In this document: positions 32,077 through 40,918 of the stretch, one piece after another | Position numbering within the stretch: the first letter of the stretch is position 1 | Layout: the number at the start of each line of letters is the position of its first letter | Origin: CAZKWG01 sp964615375 | GTDB taxonomy: Bacteria; Myxococcota_A; UBA796; CAZKWG01 | DNA: 64,000 bases | Assembly: GCA_964615375.1 (NCBI GenBank) | Contig: CAZTOW010000024.1 | Location: 62,001 to 126,000 of the forward strand | Direction: 5' to 3' | Position numbers and translations under genes: made by a program | The notes under the pieces: generated by a model | What the model was told of the DNA's origin: nothing | Databases searched by the model: none | What the model saw: only the letters and a program-made list of their open reading frames with translations

Positions 32077-34533
32077 ATGCGCCTCCTCATCGCCTCCCTC
32101 CTCGCGCTCCTGCTCTCGGCGAGCGCGGCCGAGCCCGGCTGGCTTCAGCCACCGCCCGAGATCCTCTCGGTCCTGCACGCCCCGGAGCCCCCGCAGGTCT
32201 GGGCCAGCCCGGACCACCAACACCTGATGCTGGCGGATCTGGAGCGTTACCCGCCGCTCGCCGACGTGGCGCGCCCCATCCTGCGCCTGGCCGGCGTGCG
32301 CTTCGACCCCGCCACCCGCGCCCCCCACGGCGTGAGCTGCGTCCGCTCGCTCTCGCTGCGCACCCTCCCCCGGACCGAGGGCGAAGAGGAGACCCCGCGC
32401 CCCGTCCCGCTGCCCGAGGGCGCCTGCGTGCTGGGCTTCCGCTGGTCGGCCGACGGGGCACGCTACGCCCTCACCCTGCGCGCCGAGGGCGGGCCGGAGC
32501 TGTGGGTAGGGAGCCTCGAGGCTGACCCTCGACAGGTCAAGAAGCTCCACCTGAACCCGCTCCTGGGGGCTGAGTTTCAGTGGATGCCCGACCAGCGGAC
32601 CCTGCTGGTCCTGGCCCTGCCCGCGGACCTGGGCCCACCCCCCGCGGCCCCGGAGACGCCCTCCGCCCCGCGCGCGCTGGAGACTCAGGCCGCGGGCCCC
32701 AGCAGCACGTATGAGGCCCGCGATCTGCTGACCAGCGTCGAGGACGAGGCGCAATTCCGCTACTGGGCGCGCTCGGAGATCGCGCTGGTGGACGCGGACA
32801 GCCGGCGCGTGCGCCCCCTCTCCCAGCCGGGGCTCTACGCCAGCGTCCAGCCCTCCCCCGACGGCCAGCACCTGCTGGTGCGCCGCCTCCAGGAGCCCTT
32901 CTCCCGCCGGGTGGCCTGGGGCCGCTTCGCCCACGCCTACGAGCTCTGGGACGCCCAGGGTCGCCTGGAGCGGACGCTCTTCCAGCTCCCCGCCGCCGAG
33001 GAGGTGCCCATCCAGGGCGAGCCTGAGGGTCCGCGCGCCGTGGGCTGGCGGCAGAGCGCCCCCGCGACCCTGGTCTGGCTGGAGGCCCTGGACGGCGGCG
33101 ACCCGGCGCGAACCGCCGAGCATCGCGACCATCTCATGACGTTACAGGCCCCCTTCAGCGCCACGCCCGCCGAGCTCTGGCGCGCCCGGCACCGGATCCA
33201 GGGCTGGTGGTGGGGCGAGGACGGGACCCTGCTGGTGGAGGAGTACGCGCGAGAGCGCCGCTGGACCAGCACCTGGCTGCTGAACGCGGACGATCCGTCT
33301 GTAACACCCGTTACAATCATGGATCACAGCGCCAAGGACCGCTACGGAGACCCCGGCACGCCCCTGACCCACTGGAGCCCCACCGGCGCCCGCCTCCTGC
33401 GGATGAGCGGGGACGCCATCTTCCTGGTCGGCGACGGCGCCAGCGCGCAGGGAGAGCGCCCCTTCGTGGACCGCCGCTCGCTGCGAGACGGGAGCGTCGA
33501 GCGCCTCTTCCGCGCCGCCCCCGGCACCTACGAGAGCCTCGTGGACCTGCTGGACGAGGACACGCTGCTCACCCGCCGGGAGTCGCCCACGGAGCCGCCC
33601 AACCTCCAGATCCGCGCGCTCGGAGCCCCGATCCCGGACGCGCCCGCCGGGGAGGCGCAGCGCCAGAGCACACCCGCCGCGGTCACCCATTACGCTGATC
33701 CAACGCCCATCGTGCGCCAGGTGCAGAAGCGCCTGGTCACGACCACCCGCGCCGACGGGGTCACGATCTCCTTCAAGCTGTACCTGCCGCCCGGATACCA
33801 GGAGGGCACGCGCCTGCCCACGGTGCTGACGGCCTACCCCTTCGAGTACTCCGACGCGGCGACCGCCAGCCAGATCGCGGGCTCCGACCAGACGTTCACG
33901 CAGCTCCGGGGCACGAGCCCGCTCTTCCTGGTGCTCTCGGGCTACGCCGTGCTCTCCGAGACCTCCATGCCCGTGATCGGCGACCCCGAGACGGCTTACG
34001 ACAGCTTCGTGCAGCAGCTCGTGATGAACGCCGAGGCCGCCGTCAGCGAGGCCACCCGCCTCGGCGTCACCGATCCCGAGCGGGTGGGCGTGTGGGGCCA
34101 CAGCCACGGCGCGCTGATGGTGGCCACGCTGCTGGCCCACTCCGACATCTTCCGCGCCGGGATCGCCCGGAGCGGAGCCTACAACCACACCATCCGGCCC
34201 TTCGGCTTCCAGAGCGAGCGCCGCACGCTGTGGGAGGCGAAGCAGACCTACCTGGACCTCTCGCCGGTGATGTTCGCCCCGCAGATCAACGAGCCGCTGC
34301 TGCTCATCCACGGCGAGCGCGACCAGAACCCCGGCACCGTCCCGTTGCAGTCGGAGAAGCTCTACGACGCCATCCGCGGCACGGGCGGCACCGCCCGCCT
34401 GCTCATCCTGCCGGGTGAGCTCCACGGCTACGTGGCCCGCGAGTCGGTCGAGCAGGTCCTGGCCGAGCAGCTCCGGTGGTTCGACGCCTGGGTGAAGGAG
34501 GCCCCGCCGCGCGCGGGCCAGCCCCCGCGCTGA
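32077..34533 (+). CDS. Secreted S9-family serine peptidase, glutamyl-endopeptidase type
   Basis: 818 residues with a signal peptide (RLLIASLLALLLSASAAE). The N-terminal part is a beta-propeller; the C-terminal 260 or so are the alpha/beta-hydrolase domain. The nucleophile Ser lies in GVWGHSHG (about 674), the acid probably in HGERDQNPG (about 749) and the His in ELHGY (about 783). Segments such as SETSMPVIGDPE, AGIARSGAYNHT and FGFQSERRTLWEA are typical of the S9D subfamily, whose known member is chloroplast glutamyl endopeptidase. It likely degrades peptides in the periplasm. The gene contains the inverted repeat at 33300-33315. Confidence 0.88.
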   Translation: MRLLIASLLALLLSASAAEPGWLQPPPEILSVLHAPEPPQVWASPDHQHLMLADLERYPPLADVARPILRLAGVRFDPATRAPHGVSCVRSLSLRTLPRTEGEEETPRPVPLPEGACVLGFRWSADGARYALTLRAEGGPELWVGSLEADPRQVKKLHLNPLLGAEFQWMPDQRTLLVLALPADLGPPPAAPETPSAPRALETQAAGPSSTYEARDLLTSVEDEAQFRYWARSEIALVDADSRRVRPLSQPGLYASVQPSPDGQHLLVRRLQEPFSRRVAWGRFAHAYELWDAQGRLERTLFQLPAAEEVPIQGEPEGPRAVGWRQSAPATLVWLEALDGGDPARTAEHRDHLMTLQAPFSATPAELWRARHRIQGWWWGEDGTLLVEEYARERRWTSTWLLNADDPSVTPVTIMDHSAKDRYGDPGTPLTHWSPTGARLLRMSGDAIFLVGDGASAQGERPFVDRRSLRDGSVERLFRAAPGTYESLVDLLDEDTLLTRRESPTEPPNLQIRALGAPIPDAPAGEAQRQSTPAAVTHYADPTPIVRQVQKRLVTTTRADGVTISFKLYLPPGYQEGTRLPTVLTAYPFEYSDAATASQIAGSDQTFTQLRGTSPLFLVLSGYAVLSETSMPVIGDPETAYDSFVQQLVMNAEAAVSEATRLGVTDPERVGVWGHSHGALMVATLLAHSDIFRAGIARSGAYNHTIRPFGFQSERRTLWEAKQTYLDLSPVMFAPQINEPLLLIHGERDQNPGTVPLQSEKLYDAIRGTGGTARLLILPGELHGYVARESVEQVLAEQLRWFDAWVKEAPPRAGQPPR
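33300..33315. repeat. TGTAAC-4-GTTACA inverted repeat within the peptidase gene
   Basis: TGTAAC and GTTACA face each other across ACCC. It lies inside coding sequence and introduces codons unusual for the gene. Similar GTAAC-N4/5-GTTAC elements occur at 50160-50174 and 50579-50596, and TGTAACACCCG recurs at 40882-40892. It could be an operator or a chance cluster. Confidence 0.4.
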
Positions 34534-34602
34534 ACATCAATCCGGGTTGCCAACCCCCGCGGCTCGCGTGTCCAACCCTGCAGAACCCGCACTGGAGACG
34601 AC

Positions 34603-36120
34603 ATGCGACCCACCCTGCTCCTGGCCCTGCTCTGCGCTTGCGACGACAAGACGACCTCCGTGGACGACACGGGCGAGACCGTCTACGACACCGCCGCCGG
34701 CGAGAACTTCTGCACCGCCCTCTTCGATCGCGTCACCGAGCTGTACAGCGACGCCGGGACCCTGGGCGAGTGCACGGGCAACGGGGCCACCATCGCCGAG
34801 AGCCTCATGAACCTGGACGGCGTGGAGGTGGACAACGACGGCGAGAGCATGGACCCCTGCGTGGAGGTGCGCTGCGACAGCGACTATGCCTACATCGCGG
34901 CCAATGATGTCGGGTTCTACGATTTCGTGGGGACCACGCCCAACGCCCTGGTCGAGAGCAAGTGGATCTACCGCATCCCGCTCAACCCCCAGAACTTCGG
35001 CGACGAGACCGCGGACAACGTGGAGACCAACGACGCCTGCGTGGACGCTTACAACGAATACGTGAATGATCCTGCGGGCTACACCGACCGCGAGCCCAGC
35101 GAGCGCTGCGTCTACGAAGACGGTGACGTCGAGTACCTCTACGACCCCGCCACCGGCACCACCACGCGCAAGATCCTCTGCCTGAACCAGGTCGGGACCA
35201 CCATCGCCGGCTCGCCCACCTTCGGCCCCAACGAGGCCCACACGCCCTTCGCCTACGGCAACCCGGCCTACTGGTACCCCACGGGCGAGGCCAACGACTC
35301 CTACTACTCGGGCATGACCACCGCGCTGGACCTCTGCGGATTCCACACCTCGGACGTGGGGCACAACCACGCGGAGAACCCGGTCTGCTACGAGCTGGAC
35401 GAGGACAACGCCCCCGCCAACTCCTACGTGGACGTGGCCGAGGCCTGGGACCTTCAGGCGGCGATCGACGGCGACTGCACGGAGGAGAGCGGCATCGTCG
35501 GCTGGAGCTTCGACGGGTACCCGATCAAGGGCCCCTGCGTGTGCGTCGAGCGCAACGACGACGGCTCCTGCGCCAGCGTGATGCGCGCCCGCAGCTCCTG
35601 GCACTACGCCGGGCTCTCCCAGTGGGCGGAGAACGCCGACAGCGACCCGGACAGCGACGGCCTCCTGAACCTGGAGGGCCGGAGCTGCGCGTCGGACGAC
35701 GACTGCTGTCCCGACGGTGAGGAAGACTGCGAGTACGTCTGTCACTACGAGACCTTCGAGGACTCGAGCGAGGCGAGCGGCTCCAAGGTCGCCAAGGCCT
35801 GCGTGCTGCACGACTACTCCTGGTGCGCCCACGACTACGTGGACCACTCGGACGTCTCGCCCCAGGACGCGGGCGTCGTTCCGCTGGATATGTGCAACGG
35901 CTACGAGGGGCCGGACGGCTACGCCTACCACGCCACGATGACCTTCCCCTTCCTCCAGGCCTGCTACCGCGGGGTCCCCTCGTCGAGCATAGGCGCCACC
36001 CAGCTGGACATCCAGGTCGGCGGCGGCGGCGGCGGGGAGCCGGGCGGCGAGGGCGGCGGGGAGCCGGGCGGCGGCGGCGAGGGCGGCGGTCCTCCCCCCA
36101 GCGCGGGCGAGGCGCCCTGA
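34603..36120 (+). CDS. YHYH-domain lipoprotein with Gly-rich tail
   Basis: 505 residues. The start has a GGAG box five bases upstream. The short signal RPTLLLALLCAC provides the lipid-modified Cys. The protein is acidic and Cys-rich; the C-terminal half holds the YHYH-family elements (GWSFDGYPIKGPC, then DGYAYHATMTFPFLQACYRG). The YHYH family is found in secreted proteins of bacteria and algae and has no established activity. The last 40 residues are a Gly/Glu/Pro tail (GGGGGGEPGGEGGG). Its stop overlaps the next lipoprotein start (TGATG), so the two probably act together in the envelope. Confidence 0.8.
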   Translation: MRPTLLLALLCACDDKTTSVDDTGETVYDTAAGENFCTALFDRVTELYSDAGTLGECTGNGATIAESLMNLDGVEVDNDGESMDPCVEVRCDSDYAYIAANDVGFYDFVGTTPNALVESKWIYRIPLNPQNFGDETADNVETNDACVDAYNEYVNDPAGYTDREPSERCVYEDGDVEYLYDPATGTTTRKILCLNQVGTTIAGSPTFGPNEAHTPFAYGNPAYWYPTGEANDSYYSGMTTALDLCGFHTSDVGHNHAENPVCYELDEDNAPANSYVDVAEAWDLQAAIDGDCTEESGIVGWSFDGYPIKGPCVCVERNDDGSCASVMRARSSWHYAGLSQWAENADSDPDSDGLLNLEGRSCASDDDCCPDGEEDCEYVCHYETFEDSSEASGSKVAKACVLHDYSWCAHDYVDHSDVSPQDAGVVPLDMCNGYEGPDGYAYHATMTFPFLQACYRGVPSSSIGATQLDIQVGGGGGGEPGGEGGGEPGGGGEGGGPPPSAGEAP

Positions 36121-36878
36121 TGGGCCTCCTCCTGCTCGCCCTGGTCGGCTGCGGAGGCTCCCTCGACAGCGCCGCGCCCGAGGACAGCGCCGCGCCCGCG
36201 TTCTCGCTCTCCCTGGAGGCCGGCGAGACCGTCCGCTACGCGCTCAGCGTGGACTGGGGCGAGGCCACGCTGGAGGACGGTGTGCGGACCTGGACCACCG
36301 ATCTCGGCTACACGGTCCGGCTCAGCGCCGCCCGCGTGTCCAGCATCGGCGCGCAGCTCGATCCCTGCGAGGTCGACACGGGCCTCGCCGCCTGGAGCCC
36401 CCTCGACCTGCTCGGGGGCCCGGCCCGAGCCGACCACGTCGTGACCCTGGACAGCTCGCTCTACAGCGCGACCCTCGTGGAGGATCTGCTGGCGGGCGAG
36501 CGCCAGAGCTACGGGACCGGGGCGGCCAGCGGGCTCGACTACTGCGCGATCCACTGGCTCAGCGGGCCCACCACCGAGGACGGGATGGCGGGCCAGAGCA
36601 TCCACCTGGAGGGCTCCGTGCAGGGCCCCGAGGACGCCGAGGCCCGCGCCTTCCTGGGCGAGATCTGGCTGTCGGCGGGCGGGCTGCCCGAGCTCACCGA
36701 GGGCTCGGGCGCCGGCGCCCTGGACGGGTCGGAGGGCGTGGCGGCCGAGATCGAGATCCTGCGACGGCCGACCCGAGCCCTGGACGGCGAGGAGCTCTCG
36801 GCGCTCTCCGACGCCGAGATCGCCTACGCCTTCCTGGCCGGGCTCGGGAGCGCCGCGGAGGCCAGGGTCTGGCGCTGA
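36120..36878 (+). CDS. Lipoprotein partner of the YHYH protein
   Basis: 252 residues with a very short signal peptide, GLLLLALVGC, giving lipobox LVGC. The mature protein is Asp/Glu/Ala-rich, with strand-like segments (GETVRYALSVDWGEATLEDG) and no catalytic motif I recognise. Translation is coupled to the YHYH gene. Paired conservation of two envelope lipoproteins suggests a shared function, still unknown. Confidence 0.7.
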   Translation: MGLLLLALVGCGGSLDSAAPEDSAAPAFSLSLEAGETVRYALSVDWGEATLEDGVRTWTTDLGYTVRLSAARVSSIGAQLDPCEVDTGLAAWSPLDLLGGPARADHVVTLDSSLYSATLVEDLLAGERQSYGTGAASGLDYCAIHWLSGPTTEDGMAGQSIHLEGSVQGPEDAEARAFLGEIWLSAGGLPELTEGSGAGALDGSEGVAAEIEILRRPTRALDGEELSALSDAEIAYAFLAGLGSAAEARVWR

Positions 36879-36881
36879 GGT

Positions 36882-37370
36882 TCAGGCCCGCGCCACCGAC
36901 CCATAGCGGGCCACCAGGCTGGCACGCGGGATGACCCGGTCCGCCCCGCCGCGCTCGCCGTGGTGGCGCGCCTCCCGGAAGGGGCGCTCCGCGCGGACGA
37001 TGGTGGCCAGGCTGCGCTCGGAGCAGTCGCCGTACTGGTGTATCACGGCGTCCAAGGCTCGACGTTCGTCGAAGCGCAGGCGCGCCGCGTCCCCGTGCAG
37101 CTCCGCGGGCGAGCTCACCCGCAGGCGCCCGCCGAGGGCCTCGTGGACCCCGCGCACCACAGGGCCGGCGGCCCAGGCCTCGATGGGGTCATCGAAGAGC
37201 GGGCGACCGTGCTCCGCCAGGAACCACGCCTGCGCGCAGTACAGGAGCCGGTGCAGCTTCATGACGCCCATCGGACCGGCGCGCTCGACCAGGCAGGACG
37301 CTACGTCCACCGCCGCCGCCGCCCGCCCGTCCGCGCGCTCCAACCCCGCGACCCTCTCCAGGTGCTCCAT
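36882..37370 (-). CDS. Panacea-domain (DUF4065/SocA-like) protein, orphan antitoxin candidate
   Basis: 162 residues from ATG 37370. The segment MKLHRLLYCAQAWFLAEHGRPLFDDPIEAWAAGPVVRGVHEAL is broken into the hallmarks of the Panacea/DUF4065 family: KLHRLLYCAQAW, then a DDPIEAWAAGPV motif. Members include the SocA antitoxin of Caulobacter and hyperpromiscuous antitoxins that neutralise diverse toxins. No small toxin-like gene is evident on either side: upstream is a 348-bp gap and downstream the convergent lipoprotein. It may be an orphan, or may serve a proteolysis-adaptor role like SocA. Confidence 0.78.
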   Translation of the reverse strand: MEHLERVAGLERADGRAAAAVDVASCLVERAGPMGVMKLHRLLYCAQAWFLAEHGRPLFDDPIEAWAAGPVVRGVHEALGGRLRVSSPAELHGDAARLRFDERRALDAVIHQYGDCSERSLATIVRAERPFREARHHGERGGADRVIPRASLVARYGSVARA

Positions 37371-37718
37371 TCGCGACCTCCCCGCCTTGTGGCTGCTGAA
37401 TGCTCTCGACCGTCTCCCCCGGTCTCCCTCGGAGCTTATCCAGCGGGAGGCGATCCGTCCTCGTGATGACGGGTCAACAGACCATATTCTGTCCGCATAC
37501 TCCCGGAACGGATCGACGATAGGGAGCGATAGCCAGAGCACGACCCTTCCATCCGGGTCGACCTTCGCCGGAGCGCCTGCTATCGTGAGCCCACTCCACT
37601 GGAGAAGCCCCGTGCTGCGCACCCTCTGAATCACCCCCCGACCCGAAGGCTTCGGGTCGAGCACACCGCGCGCACGCTAGCCGGCCTCCGGGTGGCGCGC
37701 GCGCCGCCTGGAGTCCTC
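37371..37718. other. Intergenic region between Panacea gene and acyl-CoA dehydrogenase
   Basis: 348 bp between divergent genes. It holds a relatively A/T-rich patch (37470-37505, gtcaacagaccatattctgt) that could include a promoter, and a perfect palindrome at 37640-37658. Open frames on both strands overlap here, but none has a start with a ribosome binding site or recognisable protein content. Confidence 0.45.
37640..37658. promoter_or_regulatory. Perfect palindrome GACCCGAAG-G-CTTCGGGTC
   Basis: Nine-base arms around a single G, about 60 bp upstream of the acyl-CoA dehydrogenase ATG. As DNA it is a good dimeric-regulator operator; as RNA it could fold with a GGC loop. No U-tract follows on the plus strand, so a terminator is less likely. 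Confidence 0.5.
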
Positions 37719-38843
37719 ATGTCCGCGCTGTCCTCGCCCCTCTCGCTGCTCGAGCCCCTCCTGCTCGACCCCATCGGCGCCGCCGCCTCCCGCGTCGACC
37801 AGGGTCTCTTCCCCACCGAGGCCCTCGCCGCCCTCGGCCACGCCGGCCTGCTCGGCCTCACCATGCGCCCCGAGGACGGGGGCATGGGCCTCGGCCTGGA
37901 CGCCGCCTCCGCCGTCGTCGAGCGCGTCGCCCGCCACTGCGGCTCCACCGCCATGGTCGTCTGCATGCACTACTGCGGGGCCGCCGTGATCGCCGCCCAC
38001 GGTGACCCGCAGACCCGGCGCGCGGTCGCCGCGGGCCAGCACCTCAGCACGCTCGCCTTCTCCGAGGCGGGCTCGCGGAGCCACTTCTGGGCGCCGCTCT
38101 CCACCGCCCGTGAAGACGGCGAGGAGGTGGTGCTGGACGCCGCCAAGAGCTGGATCACCTCGGCCAACCACGCCACGGCCTATGTCTGGTCCTCCCGGCC
38201 GGCGGGCGCCGACGGCCTGTCCACGCTCTGGCTGGTCCCCCGGGCGGCGGCGGGGCTGGAGACGGTGGCCGCCTACGACGGGCTCGGCCTGCGCGGCAAC
38301 GACAGCGCCCCCGTGCGCGCGACCGGCGTGCGCCTGCCCCTGTCCGCGCGCCTGGGCCCGGACGGCGCCGGCTTCGATCTCATGATGGGCGTAGTCCTGC
38401 CCACCTTCAACGTGCTCATCGCCTCCGTCGCCCTCGGGATCTGCGAGGCCACCGTCGCTGGCACCGCCGCGCACGTCGGCGCCACGCGCCACCAGGAGGC
38501 GGGCACAACGCTGGCCGATCTGCCGACCATCCGCGCCTATCTGGCCCGCATGAAGCTCCAGACCGACCAGCTCCGCGCGCTGCTGCAGGACACGCTCGCC
38601 GCGCTGGGTGAGGGCCGGGCCGACGCCATGCTGCGCGCGCTGGAGATCAAGGCCGCCGGGGCCGAGGCCGCGCTGGGCGTGACCGCGCTGGGCATGCGCG
38701 TCTGCGGGGGCGCCGCCTACCGCAAGGAGGTGGGGGTCGAGCGCTGCTTCCGCGACGCGCAGGCGGCGAGCGTCATGGGGCCGACCACCGACGTGCTGTA
38801 CGACTTCATCGGGAAGGCCGTCGCCGGCCTGCCCCTCTTCTGA
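37719..38843 (+). CDS. Acyl-CoA dehydrogenase family flavoprotein
   Basis: 374 residues from ATG 37719, which has GGAG upstream; a GTG at 37692 is less likely. Family landmarks: LGLTMRPEDGGMGLGLDAAS, LSTLAFSEAGSRSHFW, AAKSWITSANHA, GLRGNDSAP and the C-terminal RCFRDAQAASVMGPTTDVLYDFIGK. The usual catalytic Glu position was not resolved by eye. It begins a set with a PhnD-like binding protein (17 bp downstream) and a diiron protein, with no electron-transfer flavoprotein or thiolase nearby, so an unusual substrate or a monooxygenase-type reaction is possible. Confidence 0.85.
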   Translation: MSALSSPLSLLEPLLLDPIGAAASRVDQGLFPTEALAALGHAGLLGLTMRPEDGGMGLGLDAASAVVERVARHCGSTAMVVCMHYCGAAVIAAHGDPQTRRAVAAGQHLSTLAFSEAGSRSHFWAPLSTAREDGEEVVLDAAKSWITSANHATAYVWSSRPAGADGLSTLWLVPRAAAGLETVAAYDGLGLRGNDSAPVRATGVRLPLSARLGPDGAGFDLMMGVVLPTFNVLIASVALGICEATVAGTAAHVGATRHQEAGTTLADLPTIRAYLARMKLQTDQLRALLQDTLAALGEGRADAMLRALEIKAAGAEAALGVTALGMRVCGGAAYRKEVGVERCFRDAQAASVMGPTTDVLYDFIGKAVAGLPLF

Positions 38844-38859
38844 GCCAGGGAGGCCCATC

Positions 38860-39711
38860 ATGCAGAGCGAGCGACCCTTCGTCCTCGGGGCCGTGGCCTA
38901 CGACCCCAAGGTGGTGACCATCTGGGACGGCTTCAAGCGCTTCTTCGAGGAGCGCGGGCTGGCCTTCGACTACGTGCTCTTCCACAACTACGAGCGCCAG
39001 GTGGCGGCCCACTTCGCGGGCATTATCGACGTCGCCTGGAATTCGCCCCTGGCCTGGCTGCAGGCCGAGCGGGTCGCCCGACGGCTGGGGCGAGCGGCGC
39101 GCGCGGTGGCCATGCGGGACACCGACCAGGATCTGGCCTCGGTGGTCATCGTGCGGGCGGATGATCCAGCCCAGGTGCCGGCGGATCTGGCGGGCCGGCG
39201 GGTGGGGGTCGGGGCGGCGGACTCGCCTCAGGCCACGATCATCCCGCTCTGGTCGCTGGCTCAGCGCGGGCTGGACCTGGGCTCGGCGGAGATCGTCCGC
39301 CACGACCTGCTGCTGGGCAAGCACGGCGATCACATCGGCGGCGAGCGCGTCGCGGCCCAGGCCCTCCTGCGGGGCGAGGTGGACGCGGCCTGCCTCATCG
39401 ACGGCAACCTGCTGGCCTTCGCCGCCGAGGGCACCCTGCCCGCCGGGAGCGTGCGCGTGCTCCACGCCACGACGCCCTACGACCACTGTAATTTCACGGT
39501 CCTGGACGGGGTGGATGAGCCCGCCCTCGCCCGCTTCGTGGAGCTCCTCCTGGGCATGTCCTGGGAGGACCCGGCCGTGCGGGGCCTGATGGAGCTGGAG
39601 GGCCTGCGCGCCTGGCGACCGGGGCGCACCGAGGGATACGCGGCCTTGGAGGCGGCCTGCGACGCCTTCGGGACCCTGGACGCCTTCGTGGCCAGCCTGG
39701 CCGGTCGGTGA
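38860..39711 (+). CDS. PhnD/SsuA-like substrate-binding-fold protein without signal peptide
   Basis: 283 residues. It begins directly with a strand (QSERPFVLGAVAYDPKVVTIWDGF), so no export signal is visible. Periplasmic-binding-protein type II features: NYERQVAAHFAGIIDVAWNSPLAW, DLAGRRVGVGAADSPQATIIP and LLRGEVDAACLIDGNLLAF. No ABC permease or ATPase gene accompanies it. It is therefore more likely a cytoplasmic enzyme or sensor using this fold, as some pyrimidine-precursor and futalosine-pathway proteins do, than a transporter component. It overlaps the diiron gene by GTGA. Confidence 0.78.
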   Translation: MQSERPFVLGAVAYDPKVVTIWDGFKRFFEERGLAFDYVLFHNYERQVAAHFAGIIDVAWNSPLAWLQAERVARRLGRAARAVAMRDTDQDLASVVIVRADDPAQVPADLAGRRVGVGAADSPQATIIPLWSLAQRGLDLGSAEIVRHDLLLGKHGDHIGGERVAAQALLRGEVDAACLIDGNLLAFAAEGTLPAGSVRVLHATTPYDHCNFTVLDGVDEPALARFVELLLGMSWEDPAVRGLMELEGLRAWRPGRTEGYAALEAACDAFGTLDAFVASLAGR

Positions 39712-40886
39712 GCGATCCGCGCCTCCAGCTGGGCGAGCTCTCGCTGGCCCGCGGCGGCCACCTGCTGCTCCGCCGGGCGCTGGCGGCGCTGTCCCCGGGC
39801 CAGACCCTACTGGTCTCCGGGGACGATCCCGCCCTCGCCGTCCACGCCCGCGCCCTGGCCCGGCGCTGGGGCTCCAGCTTCTGCCTGGAGGAGGGCGGGG
39901 TCCGGCTGGGAGCGCCGGGCCCCGGGCGCTGGGCCGGCGCCGAGCGCGCAGGCGAGAGCGGGCCGGGCGGGGCGGTCGATCACCCCTCGCCGCGCTGGGG
40001 ACTGGCGGCGCGAGGGGCGGCGGTGGAGGCAGGGACGCCCGCGTTCTCCTTCGCCCTCGACAAAAAGGACCTGCTCTGGACCGACGACGCCGCCCGCCTC
40101 TACCTGCAGGCCGCCGCCGCCCAGTGGGATCCCGTGGGCGACATCGACTGGTCCGCCGCCTTCACCCTCCCCGACGAGGTGGAGGACGCCGTGGTCCAGG
40201 TCATGACCTTCCTCATCGAGAACGAGGTCGCCGCCCTGCTGGTCCCGGCGCGCTTCCTGGCCAGCACCCACCCGCACTTCCGCGAGATCCTGCAACTCCT
40301 GGCGATACAGGCCGCGGACGAGGCCCGCCACGTCGAGGTCTTCACCCGCCGGGCCCTGCTGCGCCGCCCGAGCCCCGCGCTCTCCACCGCGGGCGGCCAG
40401 CGCTCGCTCCAGACCCTGCTGGAGGAGCCCGACTTCGCGCTCGCCAGCTTCCTCACCTCCGTGCTGGGCGAGGGCAGCTTCCTCTCCCTGCTGCGCTTCC
40501 TCGATCACCACGCCCCCGACCCCGTCACGCGCTCCGTCTGCCGGCTGGCGGCCCAGGATGAGGCCCGCCACGTCGCTTTCGGGCTCGCCCACCTCGAGCG
40601 CCACGCCGCGCGCGAGCCCGCCCTGCTGCGCCGCCTCGCCGCGGCCGTGGAGCGCCGACACGAGGCCCTGCGCCACACCTCGGGTCTCAACGAGGAGGTC
40701 TTCGACGCGCTCATCCTCCTGGCCGCCGGAGGCTACGATGGGGGCGCGCTCCAGCGGGGCTGGGACGCCGTCCTGGCCCTCCAGGAGGAGATGGACTCCG
40801 GCCGCCGGCTGCGCCTCCAGCGGCTGGGCTTCCCCGAGGCCGAGGCCGCGCGCCTGTCCTCGCTGCACACGCGAAACTTCATGTAA
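39708..40886 (+). CDS. Ferritin-like diiron protein with degenerate TusA-like N-terminus
   Basis: 392 residues from a GTG start overlapping the upstream stop (GTGA). Residues about 1-70 resemble a TusA/SirA sulfur-carrier fold (LSLARGGHLLLRRALAAL and the LLVSGDDPA loop) but lack its active Cys-Pro. From about 120 the protein is an all-helical diiron domain with four helices carrying ligands: ENEVAALL, ADEARHVEVF, GEGSFLSLL and QDEARHVAF. Two EARH motifs with two further Glu are typical of oxygen-activating ferritin-like enzymes (R2-like, AurF-like). It may be the oxygenase or oxidase of the acyl-CoA dehydrogenase/PhnD-like cassette. Confidence 0.78.
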   Translation: MSDPRLQLGELSLARGGHLLLRRALAALSPGQTLLVSGDDPALAVHARALARRWGSSFCLEEGGVRLGAPGPGRWAGAERAGESGPGGAVDHPSPRWGLAARGAAVEAGTPAFSFALDKKDLLWTDDAARLYLQAAAAQWDPVGDIDWSAAFTLPDEVEDAVVQVMTFLIENEVAALLVPARFLASTHPHFREILQLLAIQAADEARHVEVFTRRALLRRPSPALSTAGGQRSLQTLLEEPDFALASFLTSVLGEGSFLSLLRFLDHHAPDPVTRSVCRLAAQDEARHVAFGLAHLERHAAREPALLRRLAAAVERRHEALRHTSGLNEEVFDALILLAAGGYDGGALQRGWDAVLALQEEMDSGRRLRLQRLGFPEAEAARLSSLHTRNFM

Positions 40887-40918
40887 CACCCGTATAACAT
40901 CTACTCTCTGGGACTCCG

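Noticed and set aside
37640..37658. Rho-independent terminator
   Set aside because: Strong palindrome but no T-tract on either side and it lies upstream, not downstream, of genes; an operator fits better.
38860..39711. Phosphonate ABC transporter binding protein
   Set aside because: No signal peptide and no permease or ATPase genes nearby; the fold is kept but a transport role is not supported.
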